NCBI GenBank assembly: GCA_946497265.1
Contig: CAMMKL010000119.1
Coordinates: forward strand, 1 to 6,788
Direction of reading: 5' to 3'
Source of the DNA: an uncultured Clostridia bacterium
GTDB taxonomy: Bacteria; Bacillota; Clostridia; Oscillospirales; Acutalibacteraceae
DNA: 6,788 nucleotides
The notes under the pieces are model-generated. The model saw nothing but the letters and a program-made list of their open reading frames with translations. It ran no database searches and had not been told where the DNA came from. Position 1 is the stretch's first letter. The number at the start of each line of letters is the position of its first letter. The position numbers were made by a program, and so were the translations under genes. Below are positions 1 through 5,276 of this stretch, in pieces.

Positions 1-55
1 AACCTGTGACCCCCTGCTTGTAAGGCAGGTGCTCTCCCAGCTGAGCTATGCTCCC
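1..55 (-). tRNA. tRNA-Val (anticodon TAC), 5' part only
   Basis: Read on the minus strand, the sequence starts with the acceptor half-stem GGGAGCA at 55-49. A D-arm follows, with stem GCTC/GAGC and loop AGCTGGGA. The anticodon arm is CCTGC-CTTACAA-GCAGG, and the anticodon TAC lies at plus positions 22-20, which reads valine codons such as GTA. A five-base variable loop and the first T-arm bases (ACAGG TT) reach the window edge. The 3' half, including the rest of the T-arm and the acceptor 3' strand, lies outside, so I cannot say whether CCA is encoded. The folding pattern and anticodon leave little doubt about the identity. It could be the first gene of a tRNA cluster running to the left. Confidence 0.93.
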
Positions 56-63
56 AACTCAAT

Positions 64-77
64 GCCGCATCAGCGGC
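64..77 (-). other. Small hairpin in the tRNA leader
   Basis: A perfect five-base-pair stem, GCCGC (64-68) with GCGGC (73-77), has the loop ATCA. It is flanked by a second complementary pair, AACTC (56-60) and GAGTT (78-82). It lies between the predicted tRNA promoter and the tRNA 5' end, so it would be in the precursor removed by RNase P. There is no T-run after it on either strand, so it does not look like a terminator. A role in tRNA 5' processing is only a guess. Confidence 0.4.
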
Positions 78-84
78 GAGTTAT

Positions 85-113
85 ATGATACTACATCCGC
101 GCTTGAATGTCAA
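85..113 (-). promoter_or_regulatory. Sigma-A-type promoter of the tRNA-Val gene, overlapping the helicase 3' end
   Basis: On the minus strand a perfect -35 box TTGACA (113-108) is followed by exactly 17 bases and a -10 box TATCAT (90-85), one base off consensus. The predicted start point is near 78, about 23 bases before the tRNA. The -35 box and spacer lie inside the last codons and stop codon of the helicase gene, and the -10 box begins directly after the TAG stop. This is the best promoter match in the window. Confidence 0.8.
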
Positions 114-2469
114 CAGGAAAATCAATTTTTTGCCAGAAAAAATTGATTTCCTCCCTTAATTGCCCCAAATTGGCAACACGCCGGTAATGGCCCCAGTGCT
201 TTGGAAACAGATTTTTATAATCCGGAGTGGTAAAACGGTCGTCAATCAGGAGTATAACGCCGCAATCTTCCGGCCCCCGAATCACACGGCCGGCCGCTTG
301 CAATACCTTATTCATTCCGGGAAACCGATAGGCATAATCAAAACCAGAACCTCCATTTGCCTGGTTATAATAATCACGAAGCAGATCCTGTTCCCGGTTT
401 ATCTGCGGCAAGCCGACACCTACCACAATGCTGCCGATCAGCCGCTTTCCTTTCAGATCGATCCCCTCCGAGAAAAGGCCGCCCAAAACGCAGAACCCCA
501 CGAGCGTTTCCTCTTCCCGCTCCTGAAACCGGGAGAGAAACATTTCCCGTTCGGCCTCTTCCATATCCGAAGTTTGTACCGCTACCGGAACCTCCGGATG
601 CTGTAACCGAAACCTCTCGCTCACCATATACATATAGCGATAGGAAGGGAAATATACCATATAATTGCCCTGTTTCCCGGAGATTGTGGTGTGTATATAA
701 TCCGAAAGGATTTGGACGCTTTCTTCCCTGGCCCGGTAACGGGTATTCACCTGGTCCGCGATCAGCAAACAGCAGCGCTGCTGTGAAAAAGGAGATTCCA
801 TCTGGCGGTAATAGCACCGATCCCCGCCGCCTAGCACCCGCGCAAAATAGCCCAGCGGTGTCAGAGTGGCCGAAAAAAATACCGTAGCTTTTCCATAGGC
901 GGTTGCCTTTGCAAGTAGTCTGGCAGGGTCCAGACAAAGCTGCTTTACCTTCACCTCATTTCGGAAGGTTTCCACCGTCGTGGTATAACATCCATCGTAC
1001 AGGTCGGCTATTTTCAGATAAGACAGCACCGCAAAATAAACGTCCAGAACTTCCTGCCCTTCTGTCGGGGCCCGATGCCTCTTCAGCCATTCCTCACAAC
1101 AGGAAGAAAGGGCCGTAAGCCGGGCGTTCCACTCCTCCAGCGCCTCATTGCTCACCATAAAATGTTCTTCCCCACATTTCTTTCGAAGGGAAACCATAAA
1201 AGCGTTCACCCTTTGCAGAGCGCCGCGCAAAGCTTTTTCTTCTTTCCCCAGGTTCTTTTTCAGTGTCAAAAAAGACGACTTCAAAAGCTCGGCAGAATAC
1301 ATAGCACGTGCCCGATCCACCAAATTGTGCGCTTCATCAACCAAAAAAACATATGCGCCGCCAGTCTCCGAAAAAAAGCGTTTTAAAGAAGCTGTGGGGT
1401 CAAACAAATAATTATAATCGCAAACAATACAATCGCACCACACGGATAGATCCAAAGATAGCTCAAACGGGCATACCCGTTCCTGACGCGCGATCAACTC
1501 GATCACCTCACGGGTAAAATCCTCATACCGCTCCAAAGCCGTGAGCAACGCCTCGTTGATACGGTCAAAATGCCCGTCCGCATAAGGGCATGCTTCCGGG
1601 TTACAGTTGCGTTTCTCAAGAAAACAAATTTTATCCTTAGCCGTCAAGGTCACGGATTTCAAACATAACGGCTGGTTCCGCAACTGCCGGAGTGCTTCCT
1701 CCGCAGCCCGACGGGTTACGGTTTTGGCCGTTAGGTAAAAAACTTTTTCCGCTTTTCCTTCCCCTATGGCTTTTATGGAGGGAAACAGGGTGGACATAGT
1801 TTTTCCAATTCCCGTGGGCGCCTGGCAAAACAGTTTACCTTTGGAAGCAATGGTGCGGTATACCGCCTCAGCCAATTCCCTTTGCCCTGCACGGTAGGAT
1901 GCAAATGGAAAGCGCAACTCCCGAATGGAGGTGTCCCGTTTCTGTTTCCATTCAGTCTCCCAATCCGCCCAAATTTTATATTGCTGAAGCAGCGATTCGA
2001 AAAAAACCTTCAGCTCCCCAATGGAAAAGGTTCGATAAAAGTGTTTGATCCCATCGCTTTCCACCTGATAATAAGTCAAGCGAACCGCTATTGCCGACAA
2101 ACCCTTCTGAACGGCATAAAAATAGGCATAACACATCGCTTGCGCCCAATGCATACGATTGTATTCCTCGGTGATTTCCTCTAAAGGCGCTAAGGTGGTT
2201 TTGATCTCGTCGATCGTCACACATCCGTTTCCATCGGTGTATATCCCGTCGGCACGGCCTTCCACTGTAAAGGAAACCCCTTCCCATTCGCAGGTCATAG
2301 AAAGAAACACCTCCGGCAGATACCCTTCCCCTTCGGCTTTTTGCAGTTTGCGGTGTATACGCGCGCCTTCCTGCGCCCGCTCCAGCCCGCCGTAGCGGTT
2401 ATCAATGCTACCCCCGCGCAGAATGAATTCAACCAGCTGCCGTACTGGTACTTTCACCGAGCCTTCCAA
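91..2469 (-). CDS. PD-(D/E)XK nuclease-DinG/XPD-type Fe-S helicase fusion
   Basis: This 792-aa protein is a predicted ATP-dependent 5'-3' DNA helicase of superfamily 2 (DinG/Rad3/XPD group) with a RecB/Cas4-like nuclease domain at its N-terminus. Nuclease signs are H39, GRADGI (71-76), DEIK (87-90) and QxxxY (110-114). Helicase signs are FASYRAGQ (189-196), Walker A APTGIGKT (217-224), DEAH (378-381), SAT (533-535), GLFSEGIDLKG (664-674) and motif VI QAAGRVIR (724-731). Cys282, 289, 294 and 333 are candidate ligands of the XPD-type 4Fe-4S cluster. From its family, a cytoplasmic repair or recombination role is likely, acting on damaged or forked DNA; the substrate is unknown. The start is TTG at 2469-2467. 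No ATG lies between the in-frame upstream stop (2529-2527) and this TTG, and the first internal Met (58) would cut into the nuclease domain. The fusion looks complete, with no frameshift or missing motif. I leave out the symbol dinG because the architecture differs from the E. coli protein. Confidence 0.92.
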   Translation of the reverse strand: MEGSVKVPVRQLVEFILRGGSIDNRYGGLERAQEGARIHRKLQKAEGEGYLPEVFLSMTCEWEGVSFTVEGRADGIYTDGNGCVTIDEIKTTLAPLEEITEEYNRMHWAQAMCYAYFYAVQKGLSAIAVRLTYYQVESDGIKHFYRTFSIGELKVFFESLLQQYKIWADWETEWKQKRDTSIRELRFPFASYRAGQRELAEAVYRTIASKGKLFCQAPTGIGKTMSTLFPSIKAIGEGKAEKVFYLTAKTVTRRAAEEALRQLRNQPLCLKSVTLTAKDKICFLEKRNCNPEACPYADGHFDRINEALLTALERYEDFTREVIELIARQERVCPFELSLDLSVWCDCIVCDYNYLFDPTASLKRFFSETGGAYVFLVDEAHNLVDRARAMYSAELLKSSFLTLKKNLGKEEKALRGALQRVNAFMVSLRKKCGEEHFMVSNEALEEWNARLTALSSCCEEWLKRHRAPTEGQEVLDVYFAVLSYLKIADLYDGCYTTTVETFRNEVKVKQLCLDPARLLAKATAYGKATVFFSATLTPLGYFARVLGGGDRCYYRQMESPFSQQRCCLLIADQVNTRYRAREESVQILSDYIHTTISGKQGNYMVYFPSYRYMYMVSERFRLQHPEVPVAVQTSDMEEAEREMFLSRFQEREEETLVGFCVLGGLFSEGIDLKGKRLIGSIVVGVGLPQINREQDLLRDYYNQANGGSGFDYAYRFPGMNKVLQAAGRVIRGPEDCGVILLIDDRFTTPDYKNLFPKHWGHYRRVANLGQLREEINFFWQKIDFPVDIQARM
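119..149. repeat. Perfect 13-bp inverted repeat within the helicase coding end
   Basis: Arms 119-131 and 137-149 are perfect reverse complements (AAATCAATTTTTT and AAAAAATTGATTT) around the five-base loop GCCAG. The repeat encodes part of the helicase C-terminus (around residues 774-783). It is AT-rich and lies six bases from the -35 box of the tRNA promoter. No separate T-run follows the stem in either direction, so it is not a standard intrinsic terminator. It could be a cruciform, an mRNA 3' hairpin or chance. Confidence 0.6.
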
Positions 2470-2475
2470 TTGCCT

Positions 2476-2482
2476 CTCCTTT
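2476..2482 (-). promoter_or_regulatory. Ribosome binding site fixing the TTG start of the helicase
   Basis: On the minus strand AAAGGAG ends six bases before TTG. Spacing and match are near ideal, which supports a TTG start even though the codon is uncommon. Confidence 0.75.
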
Positions 2483-2619
2483 CCCGCAATGGTTATTGCG
2501 TTTGGATAATAACAACAATAGCAATGTTACATCTCCATCAAACCCATTCGACCACTGTAATCACAAAAGGCCAACATTTCCTATGTTATCCTGAAAGCAT
2601 CTCTGCTTGCAAAAAATCA

Positions 2620-2650
2620 ATAATAAAAAACTTTGAAAACAAGGCGTCAA
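2620..2650 (-). promoter_or_regulatory. Possible promoter of the helicase gene
   Basis: On the minus strand TTGACG (2650-2645, five of six consensus) is followed by TATTAT (2625-2620, five of six), but the spacer is 19 bases, longer than ideal. It would give a leader of about 145 bases. The region is very AT-rich, so chance matches are likely. A weaker alternative, TTGATA (2790-2785), lies further upstream. Nothing better is visible nearer the gene. Confidence 0.35.
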
Positions 2651-2721
2651 GTTTTTATCCACGTTTTTCAAAAGCCAAGGCAGAGAACAGAACCAAACAA
2701 CCCAGTGCATGCCCTGATTGT

Positions 2722-2745
2722 GAGGGGAGCAGAGGGTTTCCCCTC
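2722..2745 (-). other. GC-rich hairpin downstream of the regulator gene
   Basis: Arms GAGGGGA (2722-2728) and TCCCCTC (2739-2745) form a seven-base-pair stem with a ten-base loop. It lies 58 bases after the regulator stop. On the minus strand no T-run follows the stem, so intrinsic termination is doubtful. It may slow 3' decay of the regulator mRNA or mark a Rho-dependent end; this is inference. Confidence 0.35.
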
Positions 2746-2802
2746 CTCTTCCAACTTGTGCAATTTAATAATCAAGATTGCCTTTATCAATAGTCTGAGA
2801 GG

Positions 2803-3231
2803 TTAACCTATTAGCGTCTTTTCCTGTGCGTCATACAGCAGGTCGTCCACTTGTGGGACTGTCAAATGATGATGAAAACCAAAAATCAAAATCGCATCCC
2901 GTTTTGCTTTGGGGTACAGCTTGGATTTTCCTGCACAATAAAGCAGCCGATTGGTTTCTTCCAACGATAGTTGTGCGGCGTAAGCAATGCACAACCATTT
3001 GTCTCGTTCCCCATTTTTACGGCCGGACAAAATCTGATAAGCATATATCGGATCCAGCCCGCAGTTCTTAACAACCTCTTTCTTTGTTATCCCCTTTTGC
3101 AGCATTTGCTTGTTCAGATATACCTGGGCCGATAGGTCGATAAAGCAATCTTTGTTCTTTTCAATAAAGACATTGATGTCCTTACATTCCTTCAATTCGT
3201 TTTCAAATTTGCCGGTAGAATTTTCCCGCAT
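2803..3231 (-). CDS. XRE-type helix-turn-helix regulator
   Basis: This 142-aa cytoplasmic protein is a predicted DNA-binding regulator. Residues 37-93 form an XRE/Cro-like helix-turn-helix: YLNKQMLQKG leads in, TKKEVVKNCGL (49-59) is the second helix, and DPIYAYQILSGRKN (60-73) carries the recognition helix. Residues 77-102 (RDKWLCIAYA..LSLEETNRLLYCAG) continue as in this group. The C-terminal part (KLYPKAKRDAILIFGF, 105-119, then VDDLLYD) matches from memory a clostridial set of short XRE proteins found beside Ser/Thr kinases. The N-terminal 36 residues are polar and unassigned. I chose ATG at 3231 because GAGGGG (3244-3239) sits seven bases ahead of it. A longer TTG form from 3300 would run across the predicted promoter. 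The gene diverges from the kinase gene. It may repress its own or the kinase promoter, or be a kinase substrate; neither is shown by the sequence. Confidence 0.82.
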   Translation of the reverse strand: MRENSTGKFENELKECKDINVFIEKNKDCFIDLSAQVYLNKQMLQKGITKKEVVKNCGLDPIYAYQILSGRKNGERDKWLCIAYAAQLSLEETNRLLYCAGKSKLYPKAKRDAILIFGFHHHLTVPQVDDLLYDAQEKTLIG

Positions 3232-3252
3232 TCCTTTACCCCTCTGAAGATC

Positions 3253-3281
3253 TTGTTTTCTTTCCCGAATTCCTCTATACT
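3253..3281 (+). promoter_or_regulatory. Predicted promoter of the kinase gene
   Basis: TTGTTT (3253-3258) and TATACT (3276-3281) are separated by 17 bases. The -10 matches five of six and the -35 three of six. The start point would be near 3288, about 50 bases before the chosen kinase start. It lies upstream of, and is transcribed through, the predicted regulator promoter. Confidence 0.5.
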
Positions 3282-3295
3282 GTGTATGGTAACAC
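3282..3295. promoter_or_regulatory. Possible operator GTGT-N6-ACAC between the divergent genes
   Basis: A short dyad with GTGT and ACAC arms separated by six bases covers the expected kinase transcription start and the -10 box of the regulator promoter. Four-base arms are weak evidence. The placement is what makes it a candidate site for the XRE protein. Confidence 0.25.
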
Positions 3296-3314
3296 GGCAA
3301 TGAAAAAAAGACAA
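3286..3314 (-). promoter_or_regulatory. Predicted promoter of the XRE regulator gene
   Basis: On the minus strand TTGTCT (3314-3309) and TACCAT (3291-3286) are 17 bases apart, each matching four of six consensus bases. The start would be near 3279, about 48 bases ahead of the ATG, and falls inside the kinase -10 box. Moderate match only. Confidence 0.4.
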
Positions 3315-3325
3315 GTGGATTGGAT

Positions 3326-3331
3326 AGGAAG
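3326..3331 (+). promoter_or_regulatory. Ribosome binding site that selects TTG 3338 for the kinase
   Basis: AGGAAG lies six bases before TTG 3338 (AGGA at a spacing of eight). The alternative TTG at 3320 has only A-rich sequence and a GGA touching the start codon, so 3338 is the better start. No in-frame ATG is available between the upstream stop at 3290 and the kinase domain. Confidence 0.5.
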
Positions 3332-3337
3332 AAAGCA

Positions 3338-4441
3338 TTGGTTGATTTTGACTGGGAAAAGTATATTACGCTTCAAACGTTATCGGAAGACTCCCGATCT
3401 AAAGTAGAACTGGTCCGACAGGGAGACAGCGGTAGCCTTTTCATAAAAAAAACGCTCTATGCTTCCGATACTCCTTACCGGTTGTTACAATATCATAGAA
3501 TACCGGGTATCCCGCATATTTTTGCTTTGGATAGACAGGAAGGTAAAACGGTCTTATTGGAAGAATATGTTAAAGGGGAAACCCTTCACCAAAGGCTGGA
3601 ATCCTATGGAACGGTGGATGATTGTACCGCTGCCAAATGGCTATTGCAATTATGTTTTATTTTACAGGGGGTACACCGGCTACATATTATACACCGCGAT
3701 ATCAAACCCTCTAATATCTTAATTACACCGGAGCAAAAGCTTTACTTGATAGATTTCGACGCCTCCCGAGTTTACGAACCTGGAAAATCCACGGATACCG
3801 TCTGCCTGGGTACAAAAGGATATGCTGCTCCGGAACAATACGGCTATGCACAAACCGACGCGCGAACCGACCTTTATTCCATGGGTGTGCTCTTTAATCA
3901 ACTGCTCACAGGAAAATTTCCGGAAGAGCAGATCTATACCGGAAAACTGGGGCAAATCATTCAAGGCTGTATCCCTATGGATCCCAACCAACGTTTTCAG
4001 AGCGCCGAGCAGGTAATTCAATTATGGAGATTGCAATATCCGGATATGTTCAGCCCACCGGTAGCCAGCCGACCTACCAGTTTATCTTATCAGCCTCCTG
4101 TAACTCCCTCCAAGAACAGATTCCTCTCTGCTATTCTCTGTGGCCTGCTCGTTGGATTATTGGCTTGGCTCGATTTTCAACATTCCTATTTTTCCTCTTT
4201 CCGTGACCAGCTGATCACTTTTGTGCAACATCTATTTTTGCTGCTTCCCCCAGTTGGCTTTGCCAGTGACCTTTTCCACTTGCGAACCCGTCCCATCCTT
4301 CCTTATTTTCGAAAACGACCCCATAAATGGGTGTATGCTTTTCTCTTTTTTCTACTTTGGTTTATCACCTTGCTGGTTGTATGCTCCGTATGCTTTCTGC
4401 TTTTCACCCCGGAAGCCCAGCAATACCTGAAAACGTTGTAA
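3338..4441 (+). CDS. Membrane-anchored Hanks-type Ser/Thr protein kinase
   Basis: About 367 aa from TTG 3338 (373 from TTG 3320). The kinase domain (roughly residues 5-235, short-form numbering) has the catalytic loop HRDIKPSN (119-126, Asp121, Asn126), the metal site LIDFDASR (137-144), GYAAPEQYG (162-170) and TDLYSMG (177-183). It is therefore expected to transfer phosphate from ATP to Ser/Thr of partner proteins. Features depart from textbook kinases: the glycine loop reads LSEDSRSKV with no glycine, the likely ATP lysine is in LFIKK, there is no clear helix-C glutamate, and DFG is DFD. I recall the same changes in a clostridial kinase group. After a proline-rich linker (240-258) come three hydrophobic segments (about 262-280, 291-310 and 331-356). 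There is no PASTA or other extracellular sensor. It diverges from the XRE gene and is followed by a lipoprotein gene; substrate and signal are unknown. Confidence 0.9.
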   Translation: MVDFDWEKYITLQTLSEDSRSKVELVRQGDSGSLFIKKTLYASDTPYRLLQYHRIPGIPHIFALDRQEGKTVLLEEYVKGETLHQRLESYGTVDDCTAAKWLLQLCFILQGVHRLHIIHRDIKPSNILITPEQKLYLIDFDASRVYEPGKSTDTVCLGTKGYAAPEQYGYAQTDARTDLYSMGVLFNQLLTGKFPEEQIYTGKLGQIIQGCIPMDPNQRFQSAEQVIQLWRLQYPDMFSPPVASRPTSLSYQPPVTPSKNRFLSAILCGLLVGLLAWLDFQHSYFSSFRDQLITFVQHLFLLLPPVGFASDLFHLRTRPILPYFRKRPHKWVYAFLFFLLWFITLLVVCSVCFLLFTPEAQQYLKTL

Positions 4442-4442
4442 T

Positions 4443-4457
4443 TATGCTGACAGCATA
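4443..4457. repeat. Perfect dyad TATGCTGACAGCATA between kinase and lipoprotein
   Basis: Seven-base arms are symmetric about the A at 4450. It starts two bases after the kinase stop and touches the -35 region of the lipoprotein promoter, centred about 42 bases before the predicted start. It could be a regulator site. A T-rich tract follows (4461-4477), so a weak kinase terminator is the other reading, but the stem would be AT-rich and its loop tight. Confidence 0.5.
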
Positions 4458-4485
4458 TGACTTTTCCTTTCCTTTTTGTTATAAT
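4457..4485 (+). promoter_or_regulatory. Extended -10 promoter of the lipoprotein gene
   Basis: TATAAT (4480-4485) is a perfect -10 box preceded by TGT (4477-4479), giving the extended TGnTATAAT form. Seventeen bases upstream is ATGACT (4457-4462), four of six for the -35. The start would be near 4492, leaving about 34 bases of leader. This is a convincing independent promoter, though read-through from the kinase gene is not excluded. Confidence 0.7.
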
Positions 4486-4525
4486 ACTGAAAAGTCTAAA
4501 ATTATAATGAAACGAGGTTTTTATC

Positions 4526-5062
4526 ATGAAAAGAATGATAGTCGTTGGATTGTGTTTGGCTTTGGCAGCCGCCGCTGCGGGCTGCAGCACTTCCGATTCC
4601 TCCAGTCAGGGGGTTCCGGGAACAGTTGCTTCCGGCGAACAAAATTCCGGCCAAACAGGAGAAACCGCTTATGGAAAGGGTGAAACCGCAGAGATAGAGG
4701 GGGTAAAGGTTACTCTTCTGGACGTTACAGAAAATACAGGCAGCGAATATTTAAAACCAAAAGAAGGAAACGTGTTTTTACTGTGTGAATTTGAGATTGA
4801 TAACCAATCGTCCGATGAAGTAGCCGTAAGCACTGCCCTTTCATTCGAATGCTATGTAGATGACGTAAAAACTACCCTTAGTATTTCTGCTCTGTCAAGC
4901 AAAGAGGACAAAGAGCAGCTTGACGGTACTGTTGCCGCTGGCAAAAAAATGGTCGGCGTAGTGGGTTACGAGGTCAGCGAAGATTGGAAAGATCTCTCCT
5001 TGTCATTTAAGCCTGATGTTCTCAGCACAGATAAGCTTATTTTCGAAACCAGTAAAGAATAA
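4526..5062 (+). CDS. Secreted lipoprotein with a DUF4352-like domain
   Basis: This 178-aa protein starts at ATG with GAGG (4514-4517) eight bases upstream. MKRMIVVGLCLALAAAAAGC is a lipoprotein signal peptide; Cys20 would be lipidated and the protein anchored outside the cytoplasmic membrane. A Ser/Gly/Gln-rich linker (21-50) follows. Residues about 53-175 look like a DUF4352 (MPT63-like immunoglobulin-type beta) domain, with GVKVTLLDVTEN, then PKEGNVFLLCEFEIDNQSS, the GTVAAGKKMVGVVGYEV turn region and a final beta strand. This fold is common in small Firmicutes lipoproteins and has no known enzymatic activity; partner binding is the usual guess. It follows the kinase on the same strand with an 84-base gap but has its own promoter, and two terminators end its transcript. 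A link to kinase signalling is inference from position only. Confidence 0.85.
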   Translation: MKRMIVVGLCLALAAAAAGCSTSDSSSQGVPGTVASGEQNSGQTGETAYGKGETAEIEGVKVTLLDVTENTGSEYLKPKEGNVFLLCEFEIDNQSSDEVAVSTALSFECYVDDVKTTLSISALSSKEDKEQLDGTVAAGKKMVGVVGYEVSEDWKDLSLSFKPDVLSTDKLIFETSKE

Positions 5063-5089
5063 TCATTAAATGACGTCGATATCTTGTAC

Positions 5090-5125
5090 GGGCGCCTTCT
5101 GATAAAGAGGCGCCTCTTTTCTTTT
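5090..5125 (+). terminator. Intrinsic terminator of the lipoprotein gene
   Basis: A seven-base-pair GC-rich stem, GGCGCCT (5091-5097) with AGGCGCC (5108-5114), is followed by TCTTTTCTTTT. It begins 28 bases after the stop codon. The form is that of a classical Rho-independent terminator on the plus strand. Confidence 0.85.
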
Positions 5126-5144
5126 GAATAAAGTGTTGTTATTG

Positions 5145-5168
5145 ACCCCCAGTTGAACTGGGGGTTTT
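5145..5168 (+). terminator. Second plus-strand terminator in tandem
   Basis: ACCCCCAGTT (5145-5154) and AACTGGGGGT (5156-5165) form an almost continuous palindrome, then TTTTCT follows on the plus strand. On the minus strand no T-run follows, so it works in one direction. It lies 20 bases after the first terminator tail and may be a back-up. Confidence 0.75.
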
Positions 5169-5186
5169 CTCTTGCCTTTTCGCGCC

Positions 5187-5246
5187 AAACAAAAAGGCTC
5201 CCCTGTCTCAATATCATGAAACAGGGGAGCCTTTATTGGTTTTTTC
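5187..5246 (-). terminator. Strong, probably bidirectional terminator of the FIVAR protein gene
   Basis: Arms AAAGGCTCCCCTGT (5193-5206) and ACAGGGGAGCCTTT (5221-5234) give a 14-base-pair stem with a 14-base loop. On the minus strand the stem is followed by TTTTTGTTT, which ends transcription of the surface protein gene 43 bases after its stop. On the plus strand TTTATTGGTTTTTT follows, so it also insulates against transcripts from the left. Confidence 0.85.
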
Positions 5247-5276
5247 CGATTAACGGATCAAGGATAAAAAGTAGAA

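Larger units (their letters stand above)
2470..2802. other. 333-bp intergenic stretch without a supported gene
   Basis: No reading frame here resembles a protein. The plus-strand frame that crosses it (2341-2793) begins inside the helicase gene on the opposite strand and its translation has no recognisable pattern. The part near 2476-2650 probably holds the helicase leader and promoter. A GC-rich hairpin at 2722-2745 lies about 60 bases past the stop of the regulator gene. I find no tRNA, riboswitch-like fold or direct repeat. The regulator and helicase share a strand, so read-through from one to the other is possible. Confidence 0.6.

Noticed and set aside
374..937. 187-codon minus-strand frame inside the helicase gene
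   Set aside because: It is a shifted frame of the helicase on the same strand. The translation is Gly/Arg-rich with no family pattern, and the helicase frame is intact across it.
160..1118. Several plus-strand open frames of 70-176 codons opposite the helicase
   Set aside because: They lie fully antisense to a well-supported gene, have low-complexity or motif-free translations and no convincing ribosome binding sites.
2341..2793. 150-codon plus-strand frame across the helicase start and the gap
   Set aside because: It begins inside the helicase gene, ends in AT-rich intergenic DNA, and shows no domain or good start signal.
3232..3300. N-terminal extension of the XRE regulator from TTG 3300
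   Set aside because: The extra 23 residues would be encoded by the promoter region and are polar and unlike the family. ATG 3231 has a well-placed GAGGGG.
3300..3407. 35-codon plus-strand frame starting at ATG 3300 (MKKRQVDWIG...)
   Set aside because: It overlaps the kinase start out of frame, has no Shine-Dalgarno, and the predicted transcript begins only about 12 bases upstream. A leader peptide cannot be ruled out but is not supported.
5090..5250. CRISPR array or insertion sequence ends
   Set aside because: The hairpins differ in sequence, have T-tails and no regular spacing, and there is no transposase or terminal repeat pair.
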